Below, in pieces: positions 53,155 through 60,792 of a DNA stretch of 64,000 nt; positions within the stretch are counted from its first letter, which is position 1; every line of letters begins with the position of its first letter. The stretch comes from Saccharopolyspora thermophila (lineage in GTDB: Bacteria > Actinomycetota > Actinomycetes > Mycobacteriales > Pseudonocardiaceae): contig NZ_BMMT01000001.1 of assembly GCF_014646075.1 (NCBI RefSeq), positions 209,833 to 273,832 of the forward strand, read 5' to 3'. Under the pieces are notes generated by a model. The model had not been told where the DNA came from. It worked only from the letters and a program-made list of their open reading frames with translations, and searched no databases. Both the position numbers and the translations under genes were made by a program.

Positions 53155-53409
53155 GAACCATCCTCGTCGCAGTCGGAACGGTTGGCCCCTCACACGATAG
53201 TTTTGCGCCGCACCGGCCTGCGGTCAGGTGCGCAAACGCCGCACGCGACAAGGACTTTCCCGGCCGGCAACCTCCGGGTGACACCCGCGTGCGACACGCC
53301 GGGGCCTGTGGACAACGGGAGGATTCCCAAGAGAATCCCGGTGTCGGTTTCCCCAGAGTGCGGCAGCGGCACCAGGAGACGCCGCTCTCGTCCGTGACCA
53401 GGAGGAACC

Positions 53410-54375
53410 ATGCCCGAAACCGTCCCGCTGGTGATCGACACGGACACGGCCCAGGACGACTGCATCGCCCTCCTAGCCGGCCTCCTCGACCCGGCGGCGG
53501 ACCTGCGGGCGATCACGATGGTCGCGGGCAACGTCGACTTCACCCAACAGGTCCGCAATGCCTTCCTGACTCTCAACGTCGCGGGGCGCCTCGGCGAGAT
53601 CCCGATCCACCTCGGCTGCACCCGCCCGATGGTCCGGCCGTGGGAGAGCGCGGAAAACGTCCACGGCGACGGAGTCGGCGGCCTGACGATGGACATGACG
53701 GGCTGCGACCCCAACCCGGAACACGCGGTGGACGCCCTGATCCGCCTGGCGGCGGAAAACCCGGGCGAGCTGAACGTCGTGGCGATCGGCCCCCTGACCA
53801 ACATCGCCACCGCGGCCCTCAAGGACCCGATTTTCGCCCGAAACGTCCGAACTCTCCACGTGATGGGCGGCTCCAACAACGCCCGAGGCAACATCACGGC
53901 GGCGGCGGAGTTCAACTTCTACGTGGACCCGGAAGCAGCACAAGCGGTCTTCGCAGCAGGTTTCACCATCACCGTGATCCCCTGGGCACCGCTCACGCTG
54001 AACCAAGCGGTCTTCCCCCAGGAAGCCCTCGACGAGATCGCAGCTCTGGCCACGCTTCTGTCGGGTTTCTTCACCCGAGTCTGCGCAGCAACCCTCGAGT
54101 TCGACCGAAGCGTGGGAATCAACGGAACAACCCACCCAGACTCCCTGGCGGTGGCAACCCTCCTCCACCCAGACCTGATCACCAGCAGCGCCCCCTACCA
54201 CGTGGACGTCGAAAGGGCCGGCACCCTGACCCGCGGCTACGCAGCAATGTCCTGGGGCGTCCACGGCCTAACCCCCAACGCCACAGTGGTCGAGGAGATC
54301 GACGCGGAAGGCTTCTACGACTACATCAAGACCCTCCTCGCCACCCCCACCACCCCACCGCGCGAGATGAGGTGA
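53410..54375 (+). CDS. Nucleoside hydrolase
   Basis: This 321-residue calcium-dependent enzyme hydrolyses N-glycosidic bonds of nucleosides. The metal site 'VIDTDTAQDDCIAL' (Asp cluster) at the N-terminus, 'VVAIGPLTNIATA', 'VMGGSNNARGNITAAAEFNFYVDPEAA' and the C-terminal His region are characteristic. ATG 53410 has a strong AGGAGG upstream. Third-position A and T become more common in the second half, marking the left edge of the lower-GC island. The specific nucleosides are unknown. Confidence 0.92.
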   Translation: MPETVPLVIDTDTAQDDCIALLAGLLDPAADLRAITMVAGNVDFTQQVRNAFLTLNVAGRLGEIPIHLGCTRPMVRPWESAENVHGDGVGGLTMDMTGCDPNPEHAVDALIRLAAENPGELNVVAIGPLTNIATAALKDPIFARNVRTLHVMGGSNNARGNITAAAEFNFYVDPEAAQAVFAAGFTITVIPWAPLTLNQAVFPQEALDEIAALATLLSGFFTRVCAATLEFDRSVGINGTTHPDSLAVATLLHPDLITSSAPYHVDVERAGTLTRGYAAMSWGVHGLTPNATVVEEIDAEGFYDYIKTLLATPTTPPREMR

Positions 54376-54460
54376 AGTCGCGCGGCCCAAGTCGTCCGGG
54401 TCGGATCAAGCATTGAGCCTCCCCTTTTCAGTGTCACTCGATAGGGTGATCGCTGGGGTG

Positions 54461-55369
54461 ATGCCTGCGATGGCACGTGACGGTTCGGTGCAGTGGGATC
54501 TGGACGTTGACACGGTGCTGAAGCGCCAGGAAGTACACGACCGTTTCGGCGGATCACGACGAGGCGGGATCGCGTCCGCGCCGAAAGCGGACAGTGTGCT
54601 GCTCTTCGCGACGTCGTCCGGCAAGCACTACGGCTACGAAGACGGCTGGCAGGACGACGGTTACTACCACTACACCGGAGATGGCCAAGTCGGGGACCAG
54701 CAGTTCGTGCGCGGGAACAAGATCGTGCTCGAGACGAGCCGCCCGCTGCGGCTTTTCGAGGGGGTGCGCAAGGGCGTCGTTCGGTACGTCGGCGAGTTCA
54801 TGCTCGATCAGGCAGACCCCTACTACAGGGCTGATGCACCTGACAAATTCGGCAACATCCGCAGTGTCATCGTGTTCCGGCTCAAGAGGTCGGGAAGTGC
54901 ACAGCCCAACTCCCAGGTGCCATCCGGTGGCCAACCCCAAGAGACCGTGATTCCCGTTCAATCCCGACACGTGGACACATACGTCTTTAAGGCACCAGAA
55001 GCCGATGCCGTCGCGGACCGGCTGGAGGCAGCTCTCGTCGAGCGTTACGTGTACTGGCTCCACGAACGAGGCCGCGAGGCGCGCGGGCGTGAAATCAGGT
55101 TCCCAGGGCGGTCTACGAGGCTTTACGTCGATCTCGTCGATGAAGGACTGGGCGAACTGGTGGAAGCGAAAGCAGCTGCATCGAGGAACCACGTGCGCCT
55201 CGCCCTGGGCCAGCTCCTCGACTACTCGCGTCACGTGAAGCACAAGCAGCTCGCGGTCCTAGTCCCGACACGCCCGGAGGATGACCTGCTGGACTTGCTC
55301 GCCGAGCACGGCGTGACGTGCATCTTCGAAAATCCGCAAGGCCAGTTTGAACGCGTCGAAGCCGTCTGA
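54461..55369 (+). CDS. SRA-like plus PD-(D/E)XK modification-dependent nuclease (type IV restriction candidate)
   Basis: This 302-residue protein fuses two parts. Residues 22-142 match the SRA-like base-recognition domain of ScoMcrA-type enzymes: 'RQEVHDRFGGSRRGGIAS', 'YGYEDGWQDDGYYHYTGDGQ', 'GDQQFVRGNKIVLE'. Residues 195-300 form a PD-(D/E)XK nuclease: Asp224 in 'RLYVDLVDE', 'VEAK' giving Glu235-x-Lys237, and 'GQLLDYSRH' (Gln251). It probably cuts DNA carrying modified bases. The start is uncertain: ATG 54461, GTG 54458, GTG 54431 and TTG 54413 are all in frame, with TAGGGT at 54442-54447 as a possible -10. Codon use is unlike the core genes. Confidence 0.75.
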   Translation: MPAMARDGSVQWDLDVDTVLKRQEVHDRFGGSRRGGIASAPKADSVLLFATSSGKHYGYEDGWQDDGYYHYTGDGQVGDQQFVRGNKIVLETSRPLRLFEGVRKGVVRYVGEFMLDQADPYYRADAPDKFGNIRSVIVFRLKRSGSAQPNSQVPSGGQPQETVIPVQSRHVDTYVFKAPEADAVADRLEAALVERYVYWLHERGREARGREIRFPGRSTRLYVDLVDEGLGELVEAKAAASRNHVRLALGQLLDYSRHVKHKQLAVLVPTRPEDDLLDLLAEHGVTCIFENPQGQFERVEAV

Positions 55370-55569
55370 CCGCACCTCCGAGGTAGTGATCGATTCGGAG
55401 CTGTCCCTTTCGTGGCCTGACGTCCCCGAAAGGCTCAACAGTGCCATCCTCGCCACCACGTCGCGGACACCATGATCGACGTGGTGCGCGTGGGCAATCG
55501 TGTGATCAAGCTCGCATTATCGAGGGTGCTCGATCGGTGCGTGACAGTGTGGCGAGCCAGACTGTCGTC

Positions 55570-55887
55570 ATGCAGTCCCTGAACGAGCAAGCCCAACGGC
55601 TCATGGAGCGAGCTGTGGCCAACTCAGCTGGCCGCAGCGCGGAAACGATCTACGCCGGTGCCCACCTGCGTCAAACGGTCATCGCGCTGAAAGGAGGTTC
55701 GACGCTGGCAGAGCATGACAACCCTGGCGAAGCCACCCTGCTGGTGCTTCGTGGGCAGGTCCGGCTACGCAGCGGAACGACGTCAACTCACGGGGCGACC
55801 GGTGACCTCCTCGTCATCCCGCAGGCCCGTCACAGCCTCGAAGCGGTGGAGGACGCCGCAGTGCTGCTCACGGTCGTGCCGCGCTGA
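55570..55887 (+). CDS. Cupin-domain protein
   Basis: This 105-residue protein is a single small cupin: 'QTVIALKGGSTLAEHDNPGEATLLVLRGQVRL' (cupin motif 1, with H and E), and 'GDLLVIPQARHSLEAVEDAAVLLTVV' (motif 2 with His). The N-terminal helix 'NEQAQRLMERAVANSAGRSA' is typical of the small cupin group near LuxR or redox genes. ATG 55570 is used; GTG 55531 is possible. It may bind a metal. It ends one base from the convergent membrane-protein gene. Confidence 0.8.
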   Translation: MQSLNEQAQRLMERAVANSAGRSAETIYAGAHLRQTVIALKGGSTLAEHDNPGEATLLVLRGQVRLRSGTTSTHGATGDLLVIPQARHSLEAVEDAAVLLTVVPR

Positions 55888-55888
55888 T

Positions 55889-56317
55889 TCACGACATCAG
55901 GGAGCTGATCCCGAGGGCGATCAGCAGGCAAACCTTGATGACTTCCAGCCCAACGTAGCTGAGGTGCTCGCGGGATCGCGGCAGCTGCTCGCCGCCGAGG
56001 ATGCGATCGGACCGGCGGTTGAGCCGCGGCCGAACCACGCCGAGCTGTGCGGCGAGCAGCACCCCGGTCGCGACGCAGAGCCAGGCCACGATGGGCGACG
56101 CGCCACCCGCGAACGCGGCGACGACCACGACCAGGAACAGCACCACCTCGACGAGGTTCAACGCCCGGAAGACGAGCCGCCCGATGCCCAGGCCGATGCG
56201 GGTGGTCACCTCGGGCGCCCGGAACTTCAGTGGGGCTTCGAGAAAGGAGATCGCGAGCACCATCCCGAGCCAGGTGAAGGTGGCCGCCCCTGCGACGGTT
56301 GCTGCGGTCGCGTTCAT
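55889..56317 (-). CDS. Small four-helix membrane protein
   Basis: This 142-residue protein has about four hydrophobic helices: 'ATFTWLGMVLAISFLEAPLK', 'ALNLVEVVLFLVVVVAAFAG', 'IVAWLCVATGVLLAAQLGVV' and 'GLEVIKVCLLIALGISSL'. The loop 'FLEAPLKFRAPEVTTRIGLGIGRLVF' is shared with uncharacterised actinobacterial and proteobacterial proteins. ATG 56317 has GGAGGG upstream. Its function is unknown. It is convergent with the cupin gene. Confidence 0.78.
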   Translation of the reverse strand: MNATAATVAGAATFTWLGMVLAISFLEAPLKFRAPEVTTRIGLGIGRLVFRALNLVEVVLFLVVVVAAFAGGASPIVAWLCVATGVLLAAQLGVVRPRLNRRSDRILGGEQLPRSREHLSYVGLEVIKVCLLIALGISSLMS

Positions 56318-56576
56318 CGCGCCCTCCTGCAACGGGAAACCGGTACCGACCTGCATCGTAGGAGGCGGGCCCAGGTGCGGCACCATGGTGCCATCGCACG
56401 TACGTCAGAGCGGTCCAAACGGAAGCAGCGGCCCGCCTCCTGACTTCAACGGAACTCGCGCCAAACAGCGGGGGTCTCCACCCTGGCAGCAAGAATTCCG
56501 CCACGTCACCGACAGGTCGCACGACACACGCGATCGGTGCCAGGCAAGCGACGGCGCCGCCGTAGGCGGTCGAAGC

Positions 56577-57680
56577 TCACGAGTGAGGCGTCACCAACCC
56601 CAGCTTCGGCGGTCCTGCCAGCCGGGATCTTTCCCGGCCACCCCCTGCTCCTGTCCCCGGCGCAGTGGTGATGGTCAGCCCGAACATCATCTTGCCGAGT
56701 TCGTCGAGCGGGATGCGGAGTTCGGCGGCGATGTCTGTCGGGAGGATGCCCTGCGACCGCAGGGACCGCAGAATCTTGGTCAACAGTTGTGAATCTTCGC
56801 GAACCTGGTCCGCTGCGGTATGATTTCCGCACGCGCTCAGTTGGATGCACGCGACTCGGTGCTGCTCGCTAGTCAGCAACCCGAGCTCGCGAAGCCGCGT
56901 GGCGAGCACCATCGCGGACACTCGCCAAAGCCCCTTCCCTTCGAGGATGTGGGCGGTCAAAGCTCCTCTCGACATGTGCGCGAACACGCTGGTGCGCGGC
57001 ATGAGGAAGGCGCGTGCGAACGCGTCGGCTTCTTCCTCCGCATCGGAGGACGGCAACTCCGCACTGCCCGAGTGGAGTACCAGGTGCCCAAGTTCATGGG
57101 CCACGTCGAACCGGCCCTGCACACCTGGTGTTCGCGTGTTCAGAAAGATGAACGGTCGCCCGTCGTGCCAAAGCGAGAACGAGCCGACTCCCGCGTCTTC
57201 TGGCGCAAGGGCAAAAACCCGCGCCCCGTGCGCCTCCACCAGGTGAACCATGTTCGAGATCGGCTTGACTTCGATGTGCCAGAGCGCGCGCACCATCTCC
57301 GCGGCCAGTTCAGGCTCGGTTCGCTCCAGGTTCGGCACCTGCGGCGCTGCGAGCTCGAAGCGGTTCTCGAGCAACCGGTTGAACTCCATGGCGAGAGTCG
57401 CCCAGCCGAGCGCGGCGGCCCTCTCGGCCGCAACCATCTTCCCGGGCGCCCGGAACGACACAGCGCCGACCGCGACCTCGACGGGCTCAGGAAGACTGAA
57501 GAAGCCCACGGGATAATCCAGGGCTGCCGAGAGGGCCCCCATGGCTCCGGAGCTTGGCTCCGCCCGCCCACATTCGTAGTCTCCGACACGTCGCGTGGGT
57601 AGCCCAGCACGCCCTGCCAGCGCGACTTGGGACAGCCGGCGTCGCTGGCGGGCGAGTGCTAGGCGTCTAGGGCAAAACAT
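56577..57680 (-). CDS. XRE-regulator/ImmA-IrrE metallopeptidase fusion
   Basis: This 367-residue protein has an N-terminal XRE helix-turn-helix (6-45: 'RLALARQRRRLSQVALAGRA', 'GLPTRRVGDYECGRAEPS') and a C-terminal ImmA/IrrE-type zinc peptidase with 'FDVAHELGHLVLHSG' (HELGH 195-199) and downstream 'EEEADAFARAFLMP' (third ligand). Such fusions act as stress or phage-induced switches that cleave repressors, or as antitoxins of toxin-antitoxin pairs. It starts 36 bases after an upstream gene of unknown function on the same strand. ATG 57680 is chosen; upstream residues are not family-like. Confidence 0.88.
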   Translation of the reverse strand: MFCPRRLALARQRRRLSQVALAGRAGLPTRRVGDYECGRAEPSSGAMGALSAALDYPVGFFSLPEPVEVAVGAVSFRAPGKMVAAERAAALGWATLAMEFNRLLENRFELAAPQVPNLERTEPELAAEMVRALWHIEVKPISNMVHLVEAHGARVFALAPEDAGVGSFSLWHDGRPFIFLNTRTPGVQGRFDVAHELGHLVLHSGSAELPSSDAEEEADAFARAFLMPRTSVFAHMSRGALTAHILEGKGLWRVSAMVLATRLRELGLLTSEQHRVACIQLSACGNHTAADQVREDSQLLTKILRSLRSQGILPTDIAAELRIPLDELGKMMFGLTITTAPGTGAGGGRERSRLAGPPKLGLVTPHS

Positions 57681-57716
57681 GGCTGGCCTATTGTCCACCC
57701 AGCCACCGCGCGGCAC

Positions 57717-58400
57717 TCAGGTCCGGTCTCCGCGCGCCTGAACAAAGACGTCGATGTCGTCGGGCTCCTCCGGATGATCCGGCATGACGACGGGACCGAA
57801 CTCGAGAGGCGGGAAGATGAGGCGTTCACGCCAAGAGGTAATGTAGCTGTCCGGTTCGATGGGGGCCGCCAGCGAGACTTCTCTGCACACCACGAACTTG
57901 TCGCCCACCTCGGCCGGATAGGTCACGAGGAACCACACGTCCAATGCCGCGAGGGTCGCCACGTCCAGGTGGCCGCGTCTGCTGCGTTGCGTCAAGTCCA
58001 ACTCCAGCGTCGGCTCGTCGCCGCCGTCTGCAGTCGCCTCCGCGATCATCGTCCCCTTCGGGTATTTGCTCCGCGGCCCCGACTTGGGCTTGTCTCTTCC
58101 TGTGTTTCGGTCGCCCAGCAGTACGCCGAGCGCGATCTGTTTCGTGGGCTCGTACACGAGAGGCACGTTGTACGGATCTGCGTAGTACCAATCAGCGCCG
58201 CTGACCACGAGCTCGCGTAGCTTGCCCACCCGGGCGATCCAGTCCTTTAATCCAGGAGCAGAGGGTGGCTCGAAGTCGTTTTTCGACGCCCTGGCCTCCA
58301 CTCCGGCTCGAATGGCCTTGTCCACGTACTCGAGCTCTAGCCCCAACTCCTGAAGGCGACGTTCAGCATCCGAACCGGTCCGCACAACGTTCCCTGTCAT
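57717..58400 (-). CDS. Unknown protein paired with the XRE-ImmA gene
   Basis: This 227-residue protein is not recognised. Its N-terminus is charged and helical ('AERRLQELGLELEYVDKAIR', about 10-30). The centre reads 'LVVSGADWYYADPYNVPLVY', and the second half is beta-rich ('DVATLAALDVWFLVTYPAEV', 'KFVVCREVSLAAPIEPDSY'). It ends with an acidic tail 'DHPEEPDDIDVF'. No signal peptide or membrane helix is seen. It is 36 bases upstream of the XRE-ImmA gene and transcribed with it, so it is the natural partner or target. ATG 58400 has GGAGGG five bases upstream. Confidence 0.7.
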   Translation of the reverse strand: MTGNVVRTGSDAERRLQELGLELEYVDKAIRAGVEARASKNDFEPPSAPGLKDWIARVGKLRELVVSGADWYYADPYNVPLVYEPTKQIALGVLLGDRNTGRDKPKSGPRSKYPKGTMIAEATADGGDEPTLELDLTQRSRRGHLDVATLAALDVWFLVTYPAEVGDKFVVCREVSLAAPIEPDSYITSWRERLIFPPLEFGPVVMPDHPEEPDDIDVFVQARGDRT

Positions 58401-58512
58401 CAAGCCCTCCCCACAGCCGAGAACTACGTTTACCGGAAGTGGATCTCCCTGGAACACCGCCGAACGGGCAGGGGACATGCAGCCCACCAGCGATCAAGGA
58501 GAGGGCGATCCG

Positions 58513-59052
58513 ATGAACACCAGACTTGCCTGCGCTCCGCAAGGCACCATCCACGCCTACTACTGCGCGATGGTGATGCTGGGTCGATCACGTTTGCTAG
58601 ATCACCGCGTACGGCGGTCAGCCAAGTTCGTGCCTCGTCGGTGGGGCTCACGTCCTGTGCTCGCCGTTGGGGACCGCACGTTGTGTTCGCGGACGATCAT
58701 CGAAGATCCGCCCCGGTCGGTCTGCGAGGTCTACCTGTGGGACCGCCCGTGCCGGTCGTTCCGCGACCCGGATGGCCCGGCGTTTTCCGACTCCGGCCGT
58801 CTGCGTGTGTCCACCAACCCCGCGATCGGCTGGGGCGCCCTGAACTACCAGGGCCCGGACGCGAACCTCTCGGACTCCTACAACCCGGACGCCAGCGAAC
58901 ACAGCTTGGTGCTGCCGCTGGACACCGACGGGATCGACTTTCCGCGCTTGGCATCCCTGCCGCTGGACCAGGTGCGCGAAGCTGTCGCCCAGTACTGCCG
59001 CACTGGCCTGCGGCCGACGTGCGTTCAGTGGCAGCTCGGCGAGTGGTACTGA
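58513..59052 (+). CDS. Imm1-family immunity protein (possibly frameshifted N-terminus)
   Basis: This 179-residue product ends in an Imm1-like pattern: 'LRVSTNPAIGWGALNYQGPD', 'LPLDTDGIDFPRLASLPLDQVREAVAQYCRTG' and 'RPTCVQWQLGEWY', typical of proteins that neutralise polymorphic toxins such as deaminases. The first 60 residues do not look like the family and may reflect a frameshift, although 'IHAYYC' resembles the usual Imm1 start. ATG 58513 has AGGAGAGGG upstream. No toxin gene is adjacent. A hairpin follows at 59071-59100. Confidence 0.65.
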   Translation: MNTRLACAPQGTIHAYYCAMVMLGRSRLLDHRVRRSAKFVPRRWGSRPVLAVGDRTLCSRTIIEDPPRSVCEVYLWDRPCRSFRDPDGPAFSDSGRLRVSTNPAIGWGALNYQGPDANLSDSYNPDASEHSLVLPLDTDGIDFPRLASLPLDQVREAVAQYCRTGLRPTCVQWQLGEWY

Positions 59053-59513
59053 CCGGAAACAACCACCGCGCCCCCGGCACCCGTCATCGGGTGTTCGGGG
59101 TCCGTCGTCGTTGACTGGCGGTGATCCATTCAGGGGGGCGCCCGTGGTGACGAGGTGCCGAGGCAGCACGGTGGATCGCGGCGTGGCGGCCGGACCCATG
59201 CCAGTGGCTCGTGGGCCCTTTGGAGCTAGGCGGACTCTCCAAGCCGAGGTGATGGCAGACACCACCTCATGGGCACCACACGATCTCGAGTCTTCCACCC
59301 AACCTGACCCATGATCAACTGGTAGCCGCGCCCATCTTCACTAGCCCCCACCAGGCAAGATCACGAAGTTCGGCTGGAGTACTAACCCACTTCGACCATT
59401 TCCCTCCAGCTGCCGCTGCTTGGACGGCCAAACCCTCACAGCAGCGCGAGCGGCGGGAGAACGTGGTGACTCACGAATCAGCAAGCGAGAGCCCCGCAGT
59501 GCCCAGAATGACT
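59053..59513. other. Gene-free stretch after the immunity gene
   Basis: These 461 bases hold a terminator hairpin just after the Imm1 gene and no intact gene. Frames on both strands lack coding character and ribosome sites. Confidence 0.45.
59071..59100 (+). terminator. Hairpin after the Imm1 gene
   Basis: CACCCG (59078-59083) and CGGGTG (59088-59093) form a perfect six-pair stem with loop TCAT. After an internal GG/TT loop, CCCC and GGGG add four pairs. It lies 18 bases after the immunity gene stop. Confidence 0.45.
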
Positions 59514-59565
59514 GTCGAAGGCTCACAAGCGAGGTGTCACCAATCCGAGATCCGGCTGTTCTGCC
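59514..59565 (-). pseudogene. Remnant of a second XRE-ImmA peptidase C-terminus
   Basis: Bases 59521-59565 match 56576-56620, the 3' end of the XRE-ImmA gene, at 36 of 45 positions (80 percent). On the minus strand they translate to 'LAEQPDLGLVTPRL' and a stop, beside 'LAGPPKLGLVTPHS' and a stop in the intact gene. Upstream reading frames are broken. This indicates a former paralogue that has decayed. Confidence 0.45.
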
Positions 59566-59891
59566 AAAAACTCTGGGCCGTGTCGACCGACAGATCACTT
59601 TCAAGGCAGTGAAGCCATTCACGATACGCACCGCTCGACCTTCTGCCCTGGAGCTGAGGCACCATGGTCGACCGGATTGGCCGCTGGAGCACCCTGTGTT
59701 GGGCGACTCTCGCCAGTGTTCTTGCGGAGTTCGTGTAGTTTGATCACCTAGGCTAAGGAGCCACGTGTAGATCAGCAACCGGGAACGCGCATGAACGGTA
59801 ACGGGCAGCGTAGGCGCGACACACCACTACCGAGGGAATTGATGAGCCGGAGTCGGATTGGGACGCTGCCCTCGATTAGGTACCTGACCAC
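59566..59891. other. Gene-free stretch in the island
   Basis: Nothing intact is seen. A 34-codon frame 59791-59895 overlaps the next gene's GTG by four bases (GTGA), but it has no ribosome site or recognisable sequence and is not accepted as a gene. Confidence 0.35.
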
Positions 59892-60439
59892 GTGAAGGCG
59901 GTGCTGGCCAATCTGATTTTCTTGACGGACCGTCTGTTTGGCGAGGGAAGTTACGTGACTAGCACCTTTGCCAACGAGCACCGCTGTCGGCAGTTGGTCA
60001 CTGGTGTGTTGCGGGCTCTTGAGGATGGAGGGGAGCGGCCCCTCGCGAGCTGTCGGCCTTCCAGCAGCCGGACCTCGTCAAACCGCAGCGTCGACCCAAC
60101 ACGGTCTCGTTGCTTATCGACCATGAACGCATTCCGGATGGAACGCGTTTGCGATATAATCCTACTTCCACGGAGGTGCAGGCGATTGGCGAATGGCTAA
60201 ATTCGGACCCGCGTCGATCCTTCGCTACTTGGACCAACGACCGTAGGAAGCCGCTTCTGTGGGAGGCAGATAAGGAGCGTTACTCGCCAAGCGGGCTCGT
60301 TACGCACATCTGGCGCCAGGCCAACTGGCAGGAAGCTTGGAGTGCTGTCCAGGGTCCGAAGCAGTGGGAAATTCCGGGCGAGGGAACACTGGTGGAGATT
60401 GCGGAGCAGCTCTGGCGGCAGGTCTTGATTGAAGAATGA
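59892..60439 (+). pseudogene. Frameshifted gene of unknown function (RAMA-like C-terminus possible)
   Basis: Two frames join to one plausible protein of about 183 residues. The first (GTG 59892 onward) reads 'VKAVLANLIFLTDRLFGEGS' to 'LVTGVLRALEDGG'. The second continues from about 60032 with 'APRELSAFQQPDLVKPQRRP', 'LLIDHERIPDGTRLRY' and 'YSPSGLVTHIWRQANW' to TGA 60437-60439. A missing base in the GGGG run at 60030-60033 would explain the break; slippage is also possible. The C-terminal pattern faintly resembles RAMA/DUF4357 domains of restriction systems. GC is markedly low. Confidence 0.5.
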
Positions 60440-60578
60440 GCCGCAGAGGACAGCTCTCGCGAATCGATCTAGGTTGAGAATGCGTGTCTCTGCTGCAACG
60501 GCCCTGACTCGATCGTGGTGTGATCCCTTGTCGGCTCGCCTGTCGCGCTTCCGCGCGGCAGGCGCCGCTGGGGTTCTG

Positions 60579-60651
60579 CGCCCCCGGCAGGATTCGAACC
60601 TGCGACACCCGCTTTAGGAGAGCGGTGCTCTATCCCCTGAGCTACGAGGGC
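60579..60651 (-). tRNA. tRNA-Arg (anticodon CCT)
   Basis: The minus strand folds into a cloverleaf. The acceptor stem is GCCCTCG/CGGGGGC (one G-U pair), the anticodon arm CCGCT-CTCCTAA-AGCGG with anticodon CCT reading AGG, and the T arm GCAGG-TTCGAAT-CCTGC. The discriminator is G and CCA is not encoded. It bounds the lower-GC island on its right. Actinobacterial integrative elements often use tRNA 3' ends as attachment sites. Confidence 0.93.
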
Positions 60652-60792
60652 TCGGTCTTCGACCTCTTCGGAGGGTACCCCCTCCTGCTCCGGGGCTCCG
60701 CACCTGGTCCCTCGTGATTGTCGGGGCTGGTGGGGCTGCTGTGGTCGCGTATGGTCAGGTGATCGTTACCGTCGGCTTCACTGGGGGTGGGT

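Noticed and set aside
59066..59080. A short match (CGCCCCCGGCA) to the 3' end of the tRNA-Arg gene as a possible attachment-site duplicate
   Set aside because: Only about 11 G/C-rich bases match and they form part of a terminator hairpin.
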